A stretch of 64,000 nucleotides of DNA from Pyxidicoccus caerfyrddinensis (lineage in GTDB: Bacteria; Myxococcota; Myxococcia; Myxococcales; Myxococcaceae): NCBI RefSeq assembly GCF_010894405.1, contig NZ_JAAIYA010000004.1:372001-436000 (forward strand), written 5' to 3'. The first letter of the stretch is position 1; every line of letters starts with the position of its first letter. A program made the translations under genes and the position numbers. Positions 8,231-17,227 of this stretch are shown here, piece after piece. The notes beneath the pieces were generated by a model. It was not told where the DNA came from. It searched no databases and saw only the letters and a list, made by a program, of their open reading frames with translations.

Positions 8231-11110
8231 TCAGTCGTCGAGGTTCTCGCGCTCAATCGCCCACCACTCCCGTCCGGTGGGCGAGAAGTCGAGGAAGAAA
8301 TAGACGTGCTCCCGCGTCGCGGTGAAGAGGAACGGGGAGCCGCCGGTCTGTCCGGGCGCCAGCTCCTGGAGCCGGCGCGTTCCACGGCGAGTGCCATCGC
8401 TCACCCACAGCTCCGGCCCGGTGACGCCGTCATCCGCGGAGAACAGCAGCTTGCCGGCCACGGGGAACAGCCAGGCCGGCGACCCGCTGTACGGCCCCGG
8501 GGCGATGTCCCTGAAGAGCTGCGTGCCCGCCGCCGTTCCATCGCTCACCCACAGCTCGCGGCCGGTGGGCCCTCCGTCCTGGGCGCTGAAGAAGAGACGC
8601 CCGCCGAAGGCCACCAGGAACTGCGGCGGGTCGAACTCCGCGCCGGGAGTGATGTCCTCCACCAGCACGGTGCCCTCACGGGTGCCATCCGTCACCCACA
8701 GCTCCCGGCCGAGCTCGGGATTCTCCGCGACGAAGAAGACACGCCGGCCCACCACGGTCAGGTCCGTGGGGAAGGAGCTGTTCGGGCCAGGGTAGATGTC
8801 CGCGAGGAGGAAGGTGCCCTCCGGCGTCCCGTCACTGCGCCACATCTCGTCGCCGAGCTCCGAGTACTGGTGGAAGATGAACTGCCCGCCCGCCACGACG
8901 GCATCCATGAACTCCAGGCTCTCCACCCCGGGCATGAGGTCCAGCGAAACCGTTCCAGCCGCCGTGCCGTCCGTGCGCCAGAGGTCGAAGCCGGCCGTCT
9001 CGTCCGCGGCCATGAAGTACAGGCGCCCCTCCAGCTCGATGAAGGCCTGGGGACTGGAGCCGATGAACCCGGGCCACAGGTCCGCGATCATCTGCGTGCC
9101 GGCCTCCGTGCCGTCCGTGCGCCAGAGCTCCGTCCCATGCACCCCGTCGTCCGCCGCGAAGTACGCCACGCCCGCATGCACGAACGGGGCTTCGAAGAAG
9201 CGGCTGCCCTCGGACCCCGGATGGATGTCCTTCACCAGCCGCGTGCCGCCCCGCGTGCCGTCGCTCCGCCAGAGCTCGAAGCCGTGGACGCCGTCGTCCG
9301 CGAAGAAGAGCAGCACCCGGCCGAACGGCGCCAGGTCCGTGGGCGCGGAGTCGTCGGGCCCGGGGCGGATGTCCGCGACGAGCCGGGTGCCTGCCGCCGT
9401 GCCGTCCGTCCTCCACAGCTCGGCGCCGACGCCGTAATCCGTCGCCGTGAAGAAGAGCGTCCCGCCCACGCTGGCGTTCTCGGTGATGGTGGGGTCATCC
9501 GGCCCGGGCCTGATGTCCTGCACCAGCCAGGCGGGCCCCGTGCCGGGGATGCCGCCTCCGCCCCACTGCTCGCCCACCGCGGTCCCCTCCTCGGGCCCCG
9601 CGAACACGGCCACGGCGGCAGCCTCCACCACGTGCCCGCCCCTGCCGAGCTTCAGGGCCCAGAGCTCGGTACCCCGCTTCGGCTCGGTGGCCGCGAAGAA
9701 CACGCACGAGCCCGCACGAGTGAAGTCATGTGGCGCGCTCGAGAAGGCGCCCGGCACCAGGTCGGCGACTCGCACCGTGCCCCGGGCCGTGCCGTCACTG
9801 GTCCACGGCTCGTGCCCCTGGCCCTGCTCGCGCGCGGTGAAGAAGAGCCGGCCGCCGTGCGCGGTGAGTTGCGAGATGCTGGAGCCCTGGGGGCCAGGCC
9901 TCACGTCCTTCAGCCGGAAGGTTCCGCGCTCCGAGCCGTCACTGCGCCACAGCTCGTCCCCCGCGTCGGGCGTGTACGCGGAGAAGTACACCGCCCCGCC
10001 AAGCGCGGTGAGCGCCCGGATGCGTGGGCTCTCCGGGCCAGGGCGGATGTCCTTCACCAGATGTGTTCCCACGCCCGTGCCATCGCTGGTCCACAGCTCG
10101 GAGCCGACCACCCCATCGTCCGCGCTGAAGAAGAGCCTGCGGCCCACGGTGACGAGCGTGTTCGGTCCGTCGAAGGTGAGCAGCGCCGGTACGTCCGTGA
10201 CGGCGACCGTGCCCTCGGGCGTGCCGTCGCTCTTCCAGAGGGTGAAGCGTCTCGGCACCTCCTGGAGCGCGCCGCCCGTCCTCGACGCGCCGATGATGGG
10301 GGAATCGCCAATGATGAAGTAGAGCAGCCCATCCGCGACGACCGGGCCCGCGGTGTAGATGTCGATCTGTTCGGAGAAGTCGAGCAGCGTGACGATGGCC
10401 CCCGTCGTCCCGTCCAATCGATTGAACGTGCTCAGTCCGAAGTAGAAGAGCTGGCCGCCCATCGCCACGATGTCGGAGACGGGACGGAGCGCTCCCGTGG
10501 GGACCACGCGGGTGGTGCCCGGGAGGCCCTCGGTCCGCCAGAGCTGCGATTCGCCGAGCTCCGGTGAGAACGCGGTGAAGTAGAGGACCTCACCCGACGC
10601 GACCAGCGCGAAGGGGAACGAGGACTCACCTCCGGCGGCGATGTCCATCACCAGCCGGGTGCCCGCGCGCGTCCCATCGCTCGTCCACAGCTCCAGGCCA
10701 TGCGTGCCGTCGTCGGCGGCGAAGTAGACGCGCCGTCCCGCGGCCATGAGTCCCCGGGGCGAGGCCCCCTCCCGGCCGGGACGGATGTCCGCCACGAGGC
10801 GCGTGCCGGCGGGCGTGCCGTCGCTCTTCCACAGCTCGGAGCCGTGCTCGGCGTCCGTGGCGCCGAAGAACAGCGTGCCGCGCACGTCCGTCAGCTCGAA
10901 CGGCCCCGAGCTGAGACGGCCCGGGACGACGTCCTCGACACGGTGCGGAGTGCCAGGCCGGGACGTGTCGTGACTCGCCACGGCCTCCTGGCTCTCCAGG
11001 GCCGCCTGTTCGACTGCGGCCTCCTCATCAGGAGCTGGCGTGGAATCGCCACAGGCCAGGCCCATGAGCAGGGCCAACGGAAGAACCAGGACTCCAGCAC
11101 TCGAGCGCAT
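8231..11110 (-). CDS. ELWxxDGT-repeat lipoprotein
   Basis: The chosen ATG at 11110 has an AGGAAGGA ribosome-binding site and gives a signal peptide ending in Leu-Ala-Cys-Gly, so this is a lipoprotein of 959 residues. Nearly the whole mature part is built from about 15 repeats of roughly 50 residues, each with a Glu-Leu-Trp-x-x-Asp-Gly-Thr signature followed by Gly-Thr and a Pro-Gly motif. One or two copies, around the middle and at the C-terminus, are degenerate. ELWxxDGT repeats are common in secreted myxobacterial proteins and are predicted to form beta-propellers at the surface. The binding partner is unknown. Confidence 0.85.
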   Translation of the reverse strand: MRSSAGVLVLPLALLMGLACGDSTPAPDEEAAVEQAALESQEAVASHDTSRPGTPHRVEDVVPGRLSSGPFELTDVRGTLFFGATDAEHGSELWKSDGTPAGTRLVADIRPGREGASPRGLMAAGRRVYFAADDGTHGLELWTSDGTRAGTRLVMDIAAGGESSFPFALVASGEVLYFTAFSPELGESQLWRTEGLPGTTRVVPTGALRPVSDIVAMGGQLFYFGLSTFNRLDGTTGAIVTLLDFSEQIDIYTAGPVVADGLLYFIIGDSPIIGASRTGGALQEVPRRFTLWKSDGTPEGTVAVTDVPALLTFDGPNTLVTVGRRLFFSADDGVVGSELWTSDGTGVGTHLVKDIRPGPESPRIRALTALGGAVYFSAYTPDAGDELWRSDGSERGTFRLKDVRPGPQGSSISQLTAHGGRLFFTAREQGQGHEPWTSDGTARGTVRVADLVPGAFSSAPHDFTRAGSCVFFAATEPKRGTELWALKLGRGGHVVEAAAVAVFAGPEEGTAVGEQWGGGGIPGTGPAWLVQDIRPGPDDPTITENASVGGTLFFTATDYGVGAELWRTDGTAAGTRLVADIRPGPDDSAPTDLAPFGRVLLFFADDGVHGFELWRSDGTRGGTRLVKDIHPGSEGSRFFEAPFVHAGVAYFAADDGVHGTELWRTDGTEAGTQMIADLWPGFIGSSPQAFIELEGRLYFMAADETAGFDLWRTDGTAAGTVSLDLMPGVESLEFMDAVVAGGQFIFHQYSELGDEMWRSDGTPEGTFLLADIYPGPNSSFPTDLTVVGRRVFFVAENPELGRELWVTDGTREGTVLVEDITPGAEFDPPQFLVAFGGRLFFSAQDGGPTGRELWVSDGTAAGTQLFRDIAPGPYSGSPAWLFPVAGKLLFSADDGVTGPELWVSDGTRRGTRRLQELAPGQTGGSPFLFTATREHVYFFLDFSPTGREWWAIERENLDD

Positions 11111-11260
11111 GAGGCTTCCTTCCTCGCGCATGGACGCGCGCGGGGTGGTGCCCAAGCTGCTCACCCTGTCCTGCCCGCTCCAGCGGCGCTCCAGTCCGTC
11201 CCTCGTGTTAATCGTCCCCCGACACGCGTGTCCCCAGTGAGGGCCTGGAATGGCCGCGGC

Positions 11261-11980
11261 TCAGGGCTCGAAGCGCGCGAGGAAGACCTTGAACTGCAGC
11301 GAGACGAAGAGCGTCCGCGGCGCCACCAGCCCCGTCTGAGCCAACATCGCGAACAGGGCGGCATCGGACTCGATGGGCCGCATCGTCGCCATGGCCTGGC
11401 GTCGACGCTCCAGTGCGTCGGATGAGATGCCATACGCCCTCAACCGCCGCAGCTCCACCTTCGACAGCTCGGGGTCCATGCCGACGCGGCAGCCCACGAC
11501 GAGGGGCGCTCCGGGCTCGAGCCGCCGGGTCACCTCGCGCAGCAGGGAGAGCCGGGCCCCCTCCCCTTCCACGTGGTGCAGCACTCCCATCATCTGCGCT
11601 CCGTCGAACAGCGGCCCCGGAGGCAGGCTGTGCAGCTCGCCGACGTGCAGGTGCGTCCGGGCGAGCAGCCCCTCGGCTTCCAGGCGCTTCCGGGCGATGG
11701 CGAGCATGGCGTCCGAGGGCTCCACGCCCGTGAAGCGCCAGCCGGGCACGTCGAAGCGGGTATAGGGAACCAGCTCCGCGCCCGTGCCCAGTCCGACGAA
11801 GAGCAGCGACGCCGCGTCCTGGCCGTCGAGCTGGGCGGTCAGGGCGCTGACGCCGAGCTCGTACGCCGCATGGCCGCCGGCGAGGTTGACGGACGCCTGG
11901 GCGTCGTAGTGGGCGGCGCGGTCGGCGCCGAAGCCGTGCACGAGGTGGTGGGCAGCGGGTTCGGCGTGGTCGTGGGCCAT
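11261..11980 (-). CDS. Class I SAM-dependent methyltransferase
   Basis: The 239-residue protein has the Rossmann-type S-adenosylmethionine site: motif I Leu-Leu-Phe-Val-Gly-Leu-Gly-Thr-Gly-Ala-Glu (59-69), followed by an acidic residue in Gly-Val-Glu-Pro-Ser at the end of strand two and a methyltransferase-12-like core. It has the length and layout of small stand-alone methyltransferases related to CmoA or YrrT. The substrate cannot be told from sequence. GGAGG lies 7 bases before the ATG. It is downstream of, and on the same strand as, an HExxH lipoprotein gene but separated by 129 bases, so it is probably a separate unit. Confidence 0.8.
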   Translation of the reverse strand: MAHDHAEPAAHHLVHGFGADRAAHYDAQASVNLAGGHAAYELGVSALTAQLDGQDAASLLFVGLGTGAELVPYTRFDVPGWRFTGVEPSDAMLAIARKRLEAEGLLARTHLHVGELHSLPPGPLFDGAQMMGVLHHVEGEGARLSLLREVTRRLEPGAPLVVGCRVGMDPELSKVELRRLRAYGISSDALERRRQAMATMRPIESDAALFAMLAQTGLVAPRTLFVSLQFKVFLARFEP

Positions 11981-12109
11981 GCGGTGTCCTCCAGAGGCTC
12001 GCGCGAGGCGGGCGAGATGGCTGGAGGATGCTCGGGGACCCGAAGCCGCGGTAGAGCGCGGCTTCGGGTCGAATCGGCGGGGATTCAGGTCGCCAGTGCG
12101 CCGGGCTCG

Positions 12110-14563
12110 TCAGGGCTGCGTCTGGGGCGTGAAGCTCCAGTTGAAGGTGAAGTCGGACTCGGAGAAGGAATTCGCGAAGCGCCCGTCGGGAAGGACGGTG
12201 GGCGGATTCACGTACACGTCGTTGTTCACGTCATTGGTGGCGAGCAGGCCTCCCGCGACGCTGTACTGGGGACTTTGACAGTCCAGGCCGCTGACCACCT
12301 CGGCGATGCTCGAGTTGTCCACCATCGCGCCGACGTACGCGCGCGCCGGCTGCTTCAGCCACGCCGTCACCGCGGCGTCGGGGCTGTGCAGTTCGGGGAA
12401 GGAGTTCGTCTTCAGGAAGCCGGAGAACGGCGCGAGCTCGAAGCTGGCGGGGCCGAAGCTGTGCGAGCAACCGCTGTCGCCATAGGCCACCTCGAAGGAG
12501 AAGGAGCCGCTCGGGGACATGAGCAGGTTCGCTCCGAGCCGGAGCGTGTCCGGGAAGAGCGGGTGCTTGAAGTCCAGCGCCGTTGACGCGGCATCCAACT
12601 CGAAGCTCACCGTGGCCACGCCCTTGCGCCCCATCCCCGTCCAGCTCGGATGGTGATCGATGGCGGTCGACGTCCCCTGGATCTTCCAGCAGCCGATGTT
12701 GTTGCGCTTGAGGTAGGGCGTCCGGGTGGCCGTCACGCTGCCGCCCGGCTCGGTCTCCGCGTTGCTCAGGATGAGGACCAGGTGCTGCGCGCGCTGGCCC
12801 TTGAGGTCCCTGCAGAATCCGACGAACTCGTAGTTGGACCAGTCCTCCTCCTGCCACGCGCCGGCGCCGTCCATCCAGAGCGCCTGCACCTTGAGGTGCT
12901 TGCCTGCCTTCTTCGGCTCGAAGAAGCCGTTGTAGAAGAGCACCGAGCGGGTCGCCGGGTCCCTGAAGTCGAAGTGGTAGACCCGGTGCGAGAGGTTCTT
13001 CAGCTCCGACTCCAGGTCGTCCTTCTTCTCCGCCGCGCCGCCCAGGTCGCCGCTCAAGTCCACGCTCTTCACCACGTCGTTCAGCGTGTCCCACGTGGAG
13101 AAGGACGCGGGCTTCGTGTCCACCGGGGTCTGGTTCCAGAGCATCTTCCCGAAGAGCGGCCAGTGCTTCTGGAAGCCTCCCGGCACCACGTTGTCGATGG
13201 CCTCCACGCCGGTGTCCACGGACTGCGTCGCCGCGAGGATGCTCTTCACCGTCGACGGGCCGAGCGTGTTGGCGACGTACTGGAACCAGAGATAGGCGCC
13301 GTAGTCGCGCTCCACTTCGGACTTGCTCGCGCTGCAGTGGCCCTTGGAGCGGTCCTGGAGCGGAAGCTCGGGCGTGCTCAGGTAGCAGCTCGCGAAGTCC
13401 TGCTCCAACTGGAGCGTCTTCCCGTACACGGCGTCGATGGCCCAGTTGGCGACCGCGTCGCGAAGCCAGCCGTAGCTCGCCTGGAAGGACTTCGTCCGGT
13501 ACGCCCAGTGGCTGGCGTGCATCAGCTCGTGCGCGGCGGAAGCCTTGAGCTCGTCCGGGGTCAGCGACTCGTTCAGCATGATGAACACGGAGGACTGATA
13601 CGGCGCGCCGAACTCGGGGACGGTGAGGCCGCGGAAGTCGACGTTGCGCACGAGGAACACGTCGAGCTTCGGGCTGTAGAGCGAGCAGCCGCTGTCAGTG
13701 TCCGGAAGGGGCGCGGGGAAGCCGAGCCCGTCGATGAGCCGCGGCCAGATGTCCTTCTCGATGGCTTCCGACACCAGCGTGGCCTTCGCCTTCTGGCCGG
13801 GGACGGTGAACTGGTACCAGACGTTGACCTTCGCCTGCGGGGAGTTGACGAAGTCCCACCCGTCGGTGCTGGCCTTGCACGTGGGGCGGCTGTTGCCGAG
13901 CCCCTGACCGCTCCCGGGAGGCGCGAGCCAGCTCGCGCCGTCGGCGGGCGGCACCAGGAACGGGTCGAGCGCGGCCTTCGTCCCGGCGGGCAGCGTTTCG
14001 TACTGGTCGATGACGTCCTGGAGCACCTCCGTCTCGAAGGTGCCCTCCGCGTGGCCCTTGTACTGGAGCGGCAGACGCGAGTCATTGAAGGCGGCGTAGA
14101 CGCGATAGGTGAGCACCTCGTGCGGCGTGAGGAGCCCCGCCTCGGCGGCCTCGGCGAGGTACTCCTCTGAGCTGTGCGCGTCCTCCGGAGCGTCGACGAC
14201 CAGCACCGCCACCGGCGGACTGTTGACGCCTCCGGCGGACGCGGTCACCAGGGTTGCGCCCGTGGCGAAGCCCTCCACGCGCCCGTCCTCGATGTCCGCC
14301 ACCGTGGCATCGGTGCCGGACCAGGTGAAGCTCACGTCCTTCAGCAGCGTGCCGTCCCTGTCGTACGCGAACGCCGCCAGCGTCAGCCGCTCGCCCACCC
14401 ACAGGAAGCCCTCGCCCGGGGTGATGATGATGCGGGCCACCTTCGCGTTGTCGGAGCCGGCATCCGGGCCATCGTCGTCGCCGCCGCCGTTGGAGTCGGA
14501 GCAGGCGGCCAGGGCAACCAGGAGTGTCAGCAAGCAGAGCTGCGGTGTCGGACGTGAGCGCAC
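12110..14563 (-). CDS. Secreted HExxH metallopeptidase-like lipoprotein with Big2-like domain
   Basis: This 817-residue protein starts with a signal peptide and lipobox Leu-Ala-Ala-Cys (Cys21), followed by an Asp/Gly-rich linker. Residues 42-125 look like a bacterial Ig-like (Big2) domain. The catalytic signature is His345-Glu-Leu-Met-His349, with Ala-Ser-His-Trp after it, so zinc binding through HExxH is likely. A later Asp or Glu ligand was not identified with certainty. The C-terminal 300 residues are beta-rich and unrecognised. It is probably an outer-membrane or secreted protease taking part in predation or matrix processing; that role is inference. Confidence 0.7.
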   Translation of the reverse strand: MRSRPTPQLCLLTLLVALAACSDSNGGGDDDGPDAGSDNAKVARIIITPGEGFLWVGERLTLAAFAYDRDGTLLKDVSFTWSGTDATVADIEDGRVEGFATGATLVTASAGGVNSPPVAVLVVDAPEDAHSSEEYLAEAAEAGLLTPHEVLTYRVYAAFNDSRLPLQYKGHAEGTFETEVLQDVIDQYETLPAGTKAALDPFLVPPADGASWLAPPGSGQGLGNSRPTCKASTDGWDFVNSPQAKVNVWYQFTVPGQKAKATLVSEAIEKDIWPRLIDGLGFPAPLPDTDSGCSLYSPKLDVFLVRNVDFRGLTVPEFGAPYQSSVFIMLNESLTPDELKASAAHELMHASHWAYRTKSFQASYGWLRDAVANWAIDAVYGKTLQLEQDFASCYLSTPELPLQDRSKGHCSASKSEVERDYGAYLWFQYVANTLGPSTVKSILAATQSVDTGVEAIDNVVPGGFQKHWPLFGKMLWNQTPVDTKPASFSTWDTLNDVVKSVDLSGDLGGAAEKKDDLESELKNLSHRVYHFDFRDPATRSVLFYNGFFEPKKAGKHLKVQALWMDGAGAWQEEDWSNYEFVGFCRDLKGQRAQHLVLILSNAETEPGGSVTATRTPYLKRNNIGCWKIQGTSTAIDHHPSWTGMGRKGVATVSFELDAASTALDFKHPLFPDTLRLGANLLMSPSGSFSFEVAYGDSGCSHSFGPASFELAPFSGFLKTNSFPELHSPDAAVTAWLKQPARAYVGAMVDNSSIAEVVSGLDCQSPQYSVAGGLLATNDVNNDVYVNPPTVLPDGRFANSFSESDFTFNWSFTPQTQP

Positions 14564-14945
14564 GGGTTCCCCCAGGGTGAACCGTCGACTCTACGTCATT
14601 TCCCGGTGCACTGAAGCGGCGCGTTCCGCGGCGGCCGCGTCCTCCGGCTTCAGCGCCGCCCGGTAGCCCCAGCTCAGCGGCGTAGGCCGGGTCGCCTCCT
14701 CCGGCGTCAGTCGCGCCAGCAGGTGCACGGGCTGGAAGAAGCCGGGTGCCCCCGCCTTCCGTGAAGAGCAGACGTGCACGGCTGGCCGCACAAAGACAGT
14801 CGTGAGGAGCAGCTCACGGTCAGCATGGGGCCCCCTCGCGCCGAGACTGGCCGGCAATGCCAGTGATTGGCTATCGAGTGACAGGCACCCTGCCGTAACA
14901 CGGTGGCCTCGCGTCTTCCGAGCCGTTGCGGTACGTGTGCGGGAG
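14564..14945. other. Divergent intergenic region (382 bp) with a possible small ORF
   Basis: This separates the HExxH lipoprotein and the DTW gene and must hold both promoters. On the minus strand an 88-codon frame (14591-14857) has GC-rich third positions typical of coding DNA in its last 45 codons, and ends in Trp-Gly-Tyr-Arg-Ala-Ala-Leu followed by an Ala/Glu-rich helix. It matches no family I know. It may be a small gene, a decayed gene fragment or a chance frame. Confidence 0.35.
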
Positions 14946-15518
14946 ATGTCCCACCGCGTCTACCGCCGCCCCCGCTGCCAGTCCTGCAACCTGCCGACAC
15001 ACCTGTGCCTGTGTGAGGACATTCCCCGGGTGGAGACGCGCACCCGGTTCCTCCTCCTCCAGCACGTGATGGAGGCGGGCAAGAAGAGCAACACCGGGAG
15101 GGTGGCCGCGCTGGCCCTCACGAATACCCGGCTGCTCACCTATGGCTCGCCGGCGGAGGCCCTGGACGCCGCCCTGCTCACCGAGCCCGGCACCTGGCTG
15201 CTCTACCCCGACGGCCCCACCGCGCCGCCGGACGCCCCCGCGCCGAGACAACTGGTGGTGCTGGACGCGAGCTGGTCGCAGGCGCGGCGGATGACCCAGC
15301 GACACCCCTCGCTGCGGGCGCTTCCCCGGCTGGTGCTACCGCCTCCCGAGCCCGGGCTGCTCCGGCTCCGCGAGCCCTCGCACCCCTCCGGCATGTCCAC
15401 CCTGGATGCGGTCGCCCGCGCGGTAGCGCTGCTCGAGGGACCGGAGGCGGCAGCGCCGCTGGAGCGGCTGGCCGCGCTTCGGGTCCAACGAATCGCCGAG
15501 TGCGGGACGCTGACGTGA
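14946..15518 (+). CDS. DTW-domain tRNA-uridine aminocarboxypropyltransferase
   Basis: The 190-residue protein opens with a zinc-ribbon-like Cys11-x-x-Cys14 ... Cys21-Leu-Cys23 cluster and carries the family signature as Asp107-Ala-Ser-Trp110 followed by Ser-Gln-Ala-Arg-Arg. The usual DxTW is here DASW, a conservative Thr-to-Ser change. Enzymes of this family (TapT/YfiP in Escherichia coli) transfer the 3-amino-3-carboxypropyl group of SAM to a tRNA uridine, forming acp3U. The ATG at 14946 was chosen because it begins just before the Cys cluster, as in relatives; the longer upstream frame lacks conservation. Confidence 0.82.
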   Translation: MSHRVYRRPRCQSCNLPTHLCLCEDIPRVETRTRFLLLQHVMEAGKKSNTGRVAALALTNTRLLTYGSPAEALDAALLTEPGTWLLYPDGPTAPPDAPAPRQLVVLDASWSQARRMTQRHPSLRALPRLVLPPPEPGLLRLREPSHPSGMSTLDAVARAVALLEGPEAAAPLERLAALRVQRIAECGTLT

Positions 15519-15681
15519 GCCCCTGACGACGGACTGACGCACCGCGGCGGAGCGTGAGGTGAAGGAGGGAGAAACTTTCGGAAGGGGCCGTGTCGATTCC
15601 GTCCCCGCTCGGTCGTCGCCCTCCATGAAACGGGCGTTTTTCCGCCCGGCTTCACCCACCCTACCGACGAAGGAGATTCAC

Positions 15682-16029
15682 ATGCGCTTCCTGTCCATGG
15701 TCCGAGTCCAGGAGAACCCCGGTCAGAAGCCCAGCGAGAAGCTGATGGCCGACATGGGGAAGTTGATGGCGGAGATGACGGCCAAGGGCGCGCTGCTCGA
15801 CACCGCCGGCCTGCAGCCCAGCTCCGCGGGCGTCCGCCTGCGCAACAACCACGGCAAGCTCAGCCGCACCGACGGGCCGTTCACCGAGACGAAGGAAGTG
15901 GTCGGCGGCTACGCGATGCTCAAGGCCGACTCGATGGAGGAGGCGCTCGAGCTGACCCGGCGCTTCCTCGAGGTGCACGGCGACGAGTGGAACGTCGAGT
16001 GCGAGGTGCGGCAGATCGCGGACATGTAG
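15682..16029 (+). CDS. YciI family protein (DGPF motif)
   Basis: The 115-residue protein has a typical YciI/DGPF-type ferredoxin-like fold signature with Asp64-Gly-Pro-Phe67 and downstream Gly-Gly-Tyr. The start is fixed by AAGGAG 7 bases before the ATG. Proteins of this type are often found beside ECF sigma factors and are annotated as PhnB/DGPF domain or YciI-like; their reaction is generally unknown. Here the gene sits alone and faces the DUF3455-like gene, with a strong hairpin terminator between them. A second, distinct YciI paralogue occurs at 46790. Confidence 0.8.
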   Translation: MRFLSMVRVQENPGQKPSEKLMADMGKLMAEMTAKGALLDTAGLQPSSAGVRLRNNHGKLSRTDGPFTETKEVVGGYAMLKADSMEEALELTRRFLEVHGDEWNVECEVRQIADM

Positions 16030-16046
16030 CACGCCGGGTTTCAGGT

Positions 16047-16077
16047 ACGTCGACCGGCCCGTTGCGCCGGTCGACGT
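16047..16077. terminator. Bidirectional hairpin terminator
   Basis: ACGTCGACCGGC-ccgttgc-GCCGGTCGACGT is a perfect 12-bp stem with a 7-nt loop. It lies between the converging YciI and DUF3455-like genes, so it can end transcription from both sides. Confidence 0.8.
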
Positions 16078-16145
16078 CATGGCGGCGAAGCGTACGGCCC
16101 CTCTGGCTCATGCCGGAGCGCCATCCGGCTGCCCGGCCTGCACCG

Positions 16146-17039
16146 TCAAGGCGGTGTGAGGACCTCGACGAAGTAGTAGCCCGCCGAGTACGGCACCCGC
16201 TCCCGCTTGCCCACGTCCCCCGCGCCCGCGCAGCCCGCGGTGGGAGCAACGCCTCCCACCGTGTCGAGCCGGAGCACGTAGCCCACCTGGGTGCCATCGG
16301 ATGTGGTCCGCGAGAACACGTCGGACGGGAGCCCCTGGTCGATTCGCGCGGCGTTGGAGAGCCTCAGCAGCGGGACGTTGCCGGCCCCGTTGGGCACCGT
16401 GACGTCAGCGGCTCCGACGAAGAGGGTCTGCCCGAAGGTGGGCTCGCCACCATTCAGCGCCAGGGCGGACACCCGCCATGCCGGACCCACGGGAGGCGTT
16501 CCGGTGGGAGGCCCGTAGTCGATGCCGCCCGGGTAGCGGAAGTGGTCGAAGCCGAGCGTCTCCAGCCCGGGGACGGGCGTGGTGGTCATGGGCTCGAGCC
16601 CCGCTTCCGGCTGGAGGAAGGCCCAGGCGAAGACGCCCCCCGTCTGACGGCACTCGTAGACCTGGGCCGCTGGCGCCGACCGCGTGTAGTCCGGGAGGAC
16701 GGCGTTGGAGGGGGTCCCCAGGGGCGGTGGGTCTGCCGGCGTGTCGACGGTCTGGTATGCGGCCACGATGCGCGCGGAGGGCCGCGAGCCGGAGGGACGG
16801 CCGAGGAGCTCGAGGAGGTCGTACTGCGTGCCTCCGAACGTCACGCGCCGAAGGTCTTCCGGCACGTTGTCCGGCAGCTCGGTGGGTGCGTCCCTGGAGA
16901 TGCGCAGCAGGGCCTCGGTGGCGAGCTCCGAATCCGAAGGGGTGTCGTCGTCATCGTCGTCATCGCACCCCGCGAGTGTCACCGCGGAGAGCACGAGCGT
17001 GGCGATGGCGGGCCAGGGGCCCAGGCGAAGAGTCTTCAA
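16146..17039 (-). CDS. DUF3455-like lipoprotein
   Basis: The preferred start is a TTG at 17039, because AGGAGG lies exactly 6 bases upstream and it yields a compact signal peptide with lipobox Leu-Ala-Gly-Cys25, followed by seven aspartates. An in-frame ATG at 17093 would add 18 Arg-rich residues. The 297-residue product contains Val-Tyr-Glu-Cys (about 127-130) then Phe-Ala-Trp-Ala-Phe-x-x-Pro-Glu-Ala, which is the hallmark start of the DUF3455 family of secreted proteins. Function is unknown. It is transcribed away from the NAD(P)-binding protein gene at 17228. Confidence 0.72.
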   Translation of the reverse strand: MKTLRLGPWPAIATLVLSAVTLAGCDDDDDDDTPSDSELATEALLRISRDAPTELPDNVPEDLRRVTFGGTQYDLLELLGRPSGSRPSARIVAAYQTVDTPADPPPLGTPSNAVLPDYTRSAPAAQVYECRQTGGVFAWAFLQPEAGLEPMTTTPVPGLETLGFDHFRYPGGIDYGPPTGTPPVGPAWRVSALALNGGEPTFGQTLFVGAADVTVPNGAGNVPLLRLSNAARIDQGLPSDVFSRTTSDGTQVGYVLRLDTVGGVAPTAGCAGAGDVGKRERVPYSAGYYFVEVLTPP

Positions 17040-17227
17040 GAGCGTCCTCCTTCGAGACTGGCGCACGGTGGGGGTGGCCCTCCGTGGCGGCAATCCGTTC
17101 TGGTGGAGGAGCGCGTGTTCGGGGGGAGACCGTCATGTTCGCGAGGGCCTGATCGGAGCTTTCCGCCATCCGCGAGAAAATCGGCGGCCGTCAGTCACGT
17201 TCCGGCGCGCTGTCCGGTCTCCTCGCC

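Noticed and set aside
8306..10567. Long plus-strand open frame (753 codons) antisense to the ELWxxDGT gene
   Set aside because: It is a mirror of GC-rich coding DNA on the other strand. Its product is an Arg/Pro/Gly-rich string without domain or start signal.
8231..10900. CRISPR-like regular DNA repeats
   Set aside because: The periodicity comes from ELWxxDGT protein repeats of about 150 bases inside one reading frame; no short identical repeats with spacers exist.
12650..14170. Plus-strand open frame (506 codons) antisense to the HExxH lipoprotein
   Set aside because: Shadow of the minus-strand gene with signal peptide and HExxH motif.
17140..17227. ECF41 promoter (TGTCACA-n16-CGTC) upstream of the NAD(P)-binding gene
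   Set aside because: Only a weak match (AGTCACG followed by GGTC) is present, so I do not annotate it.
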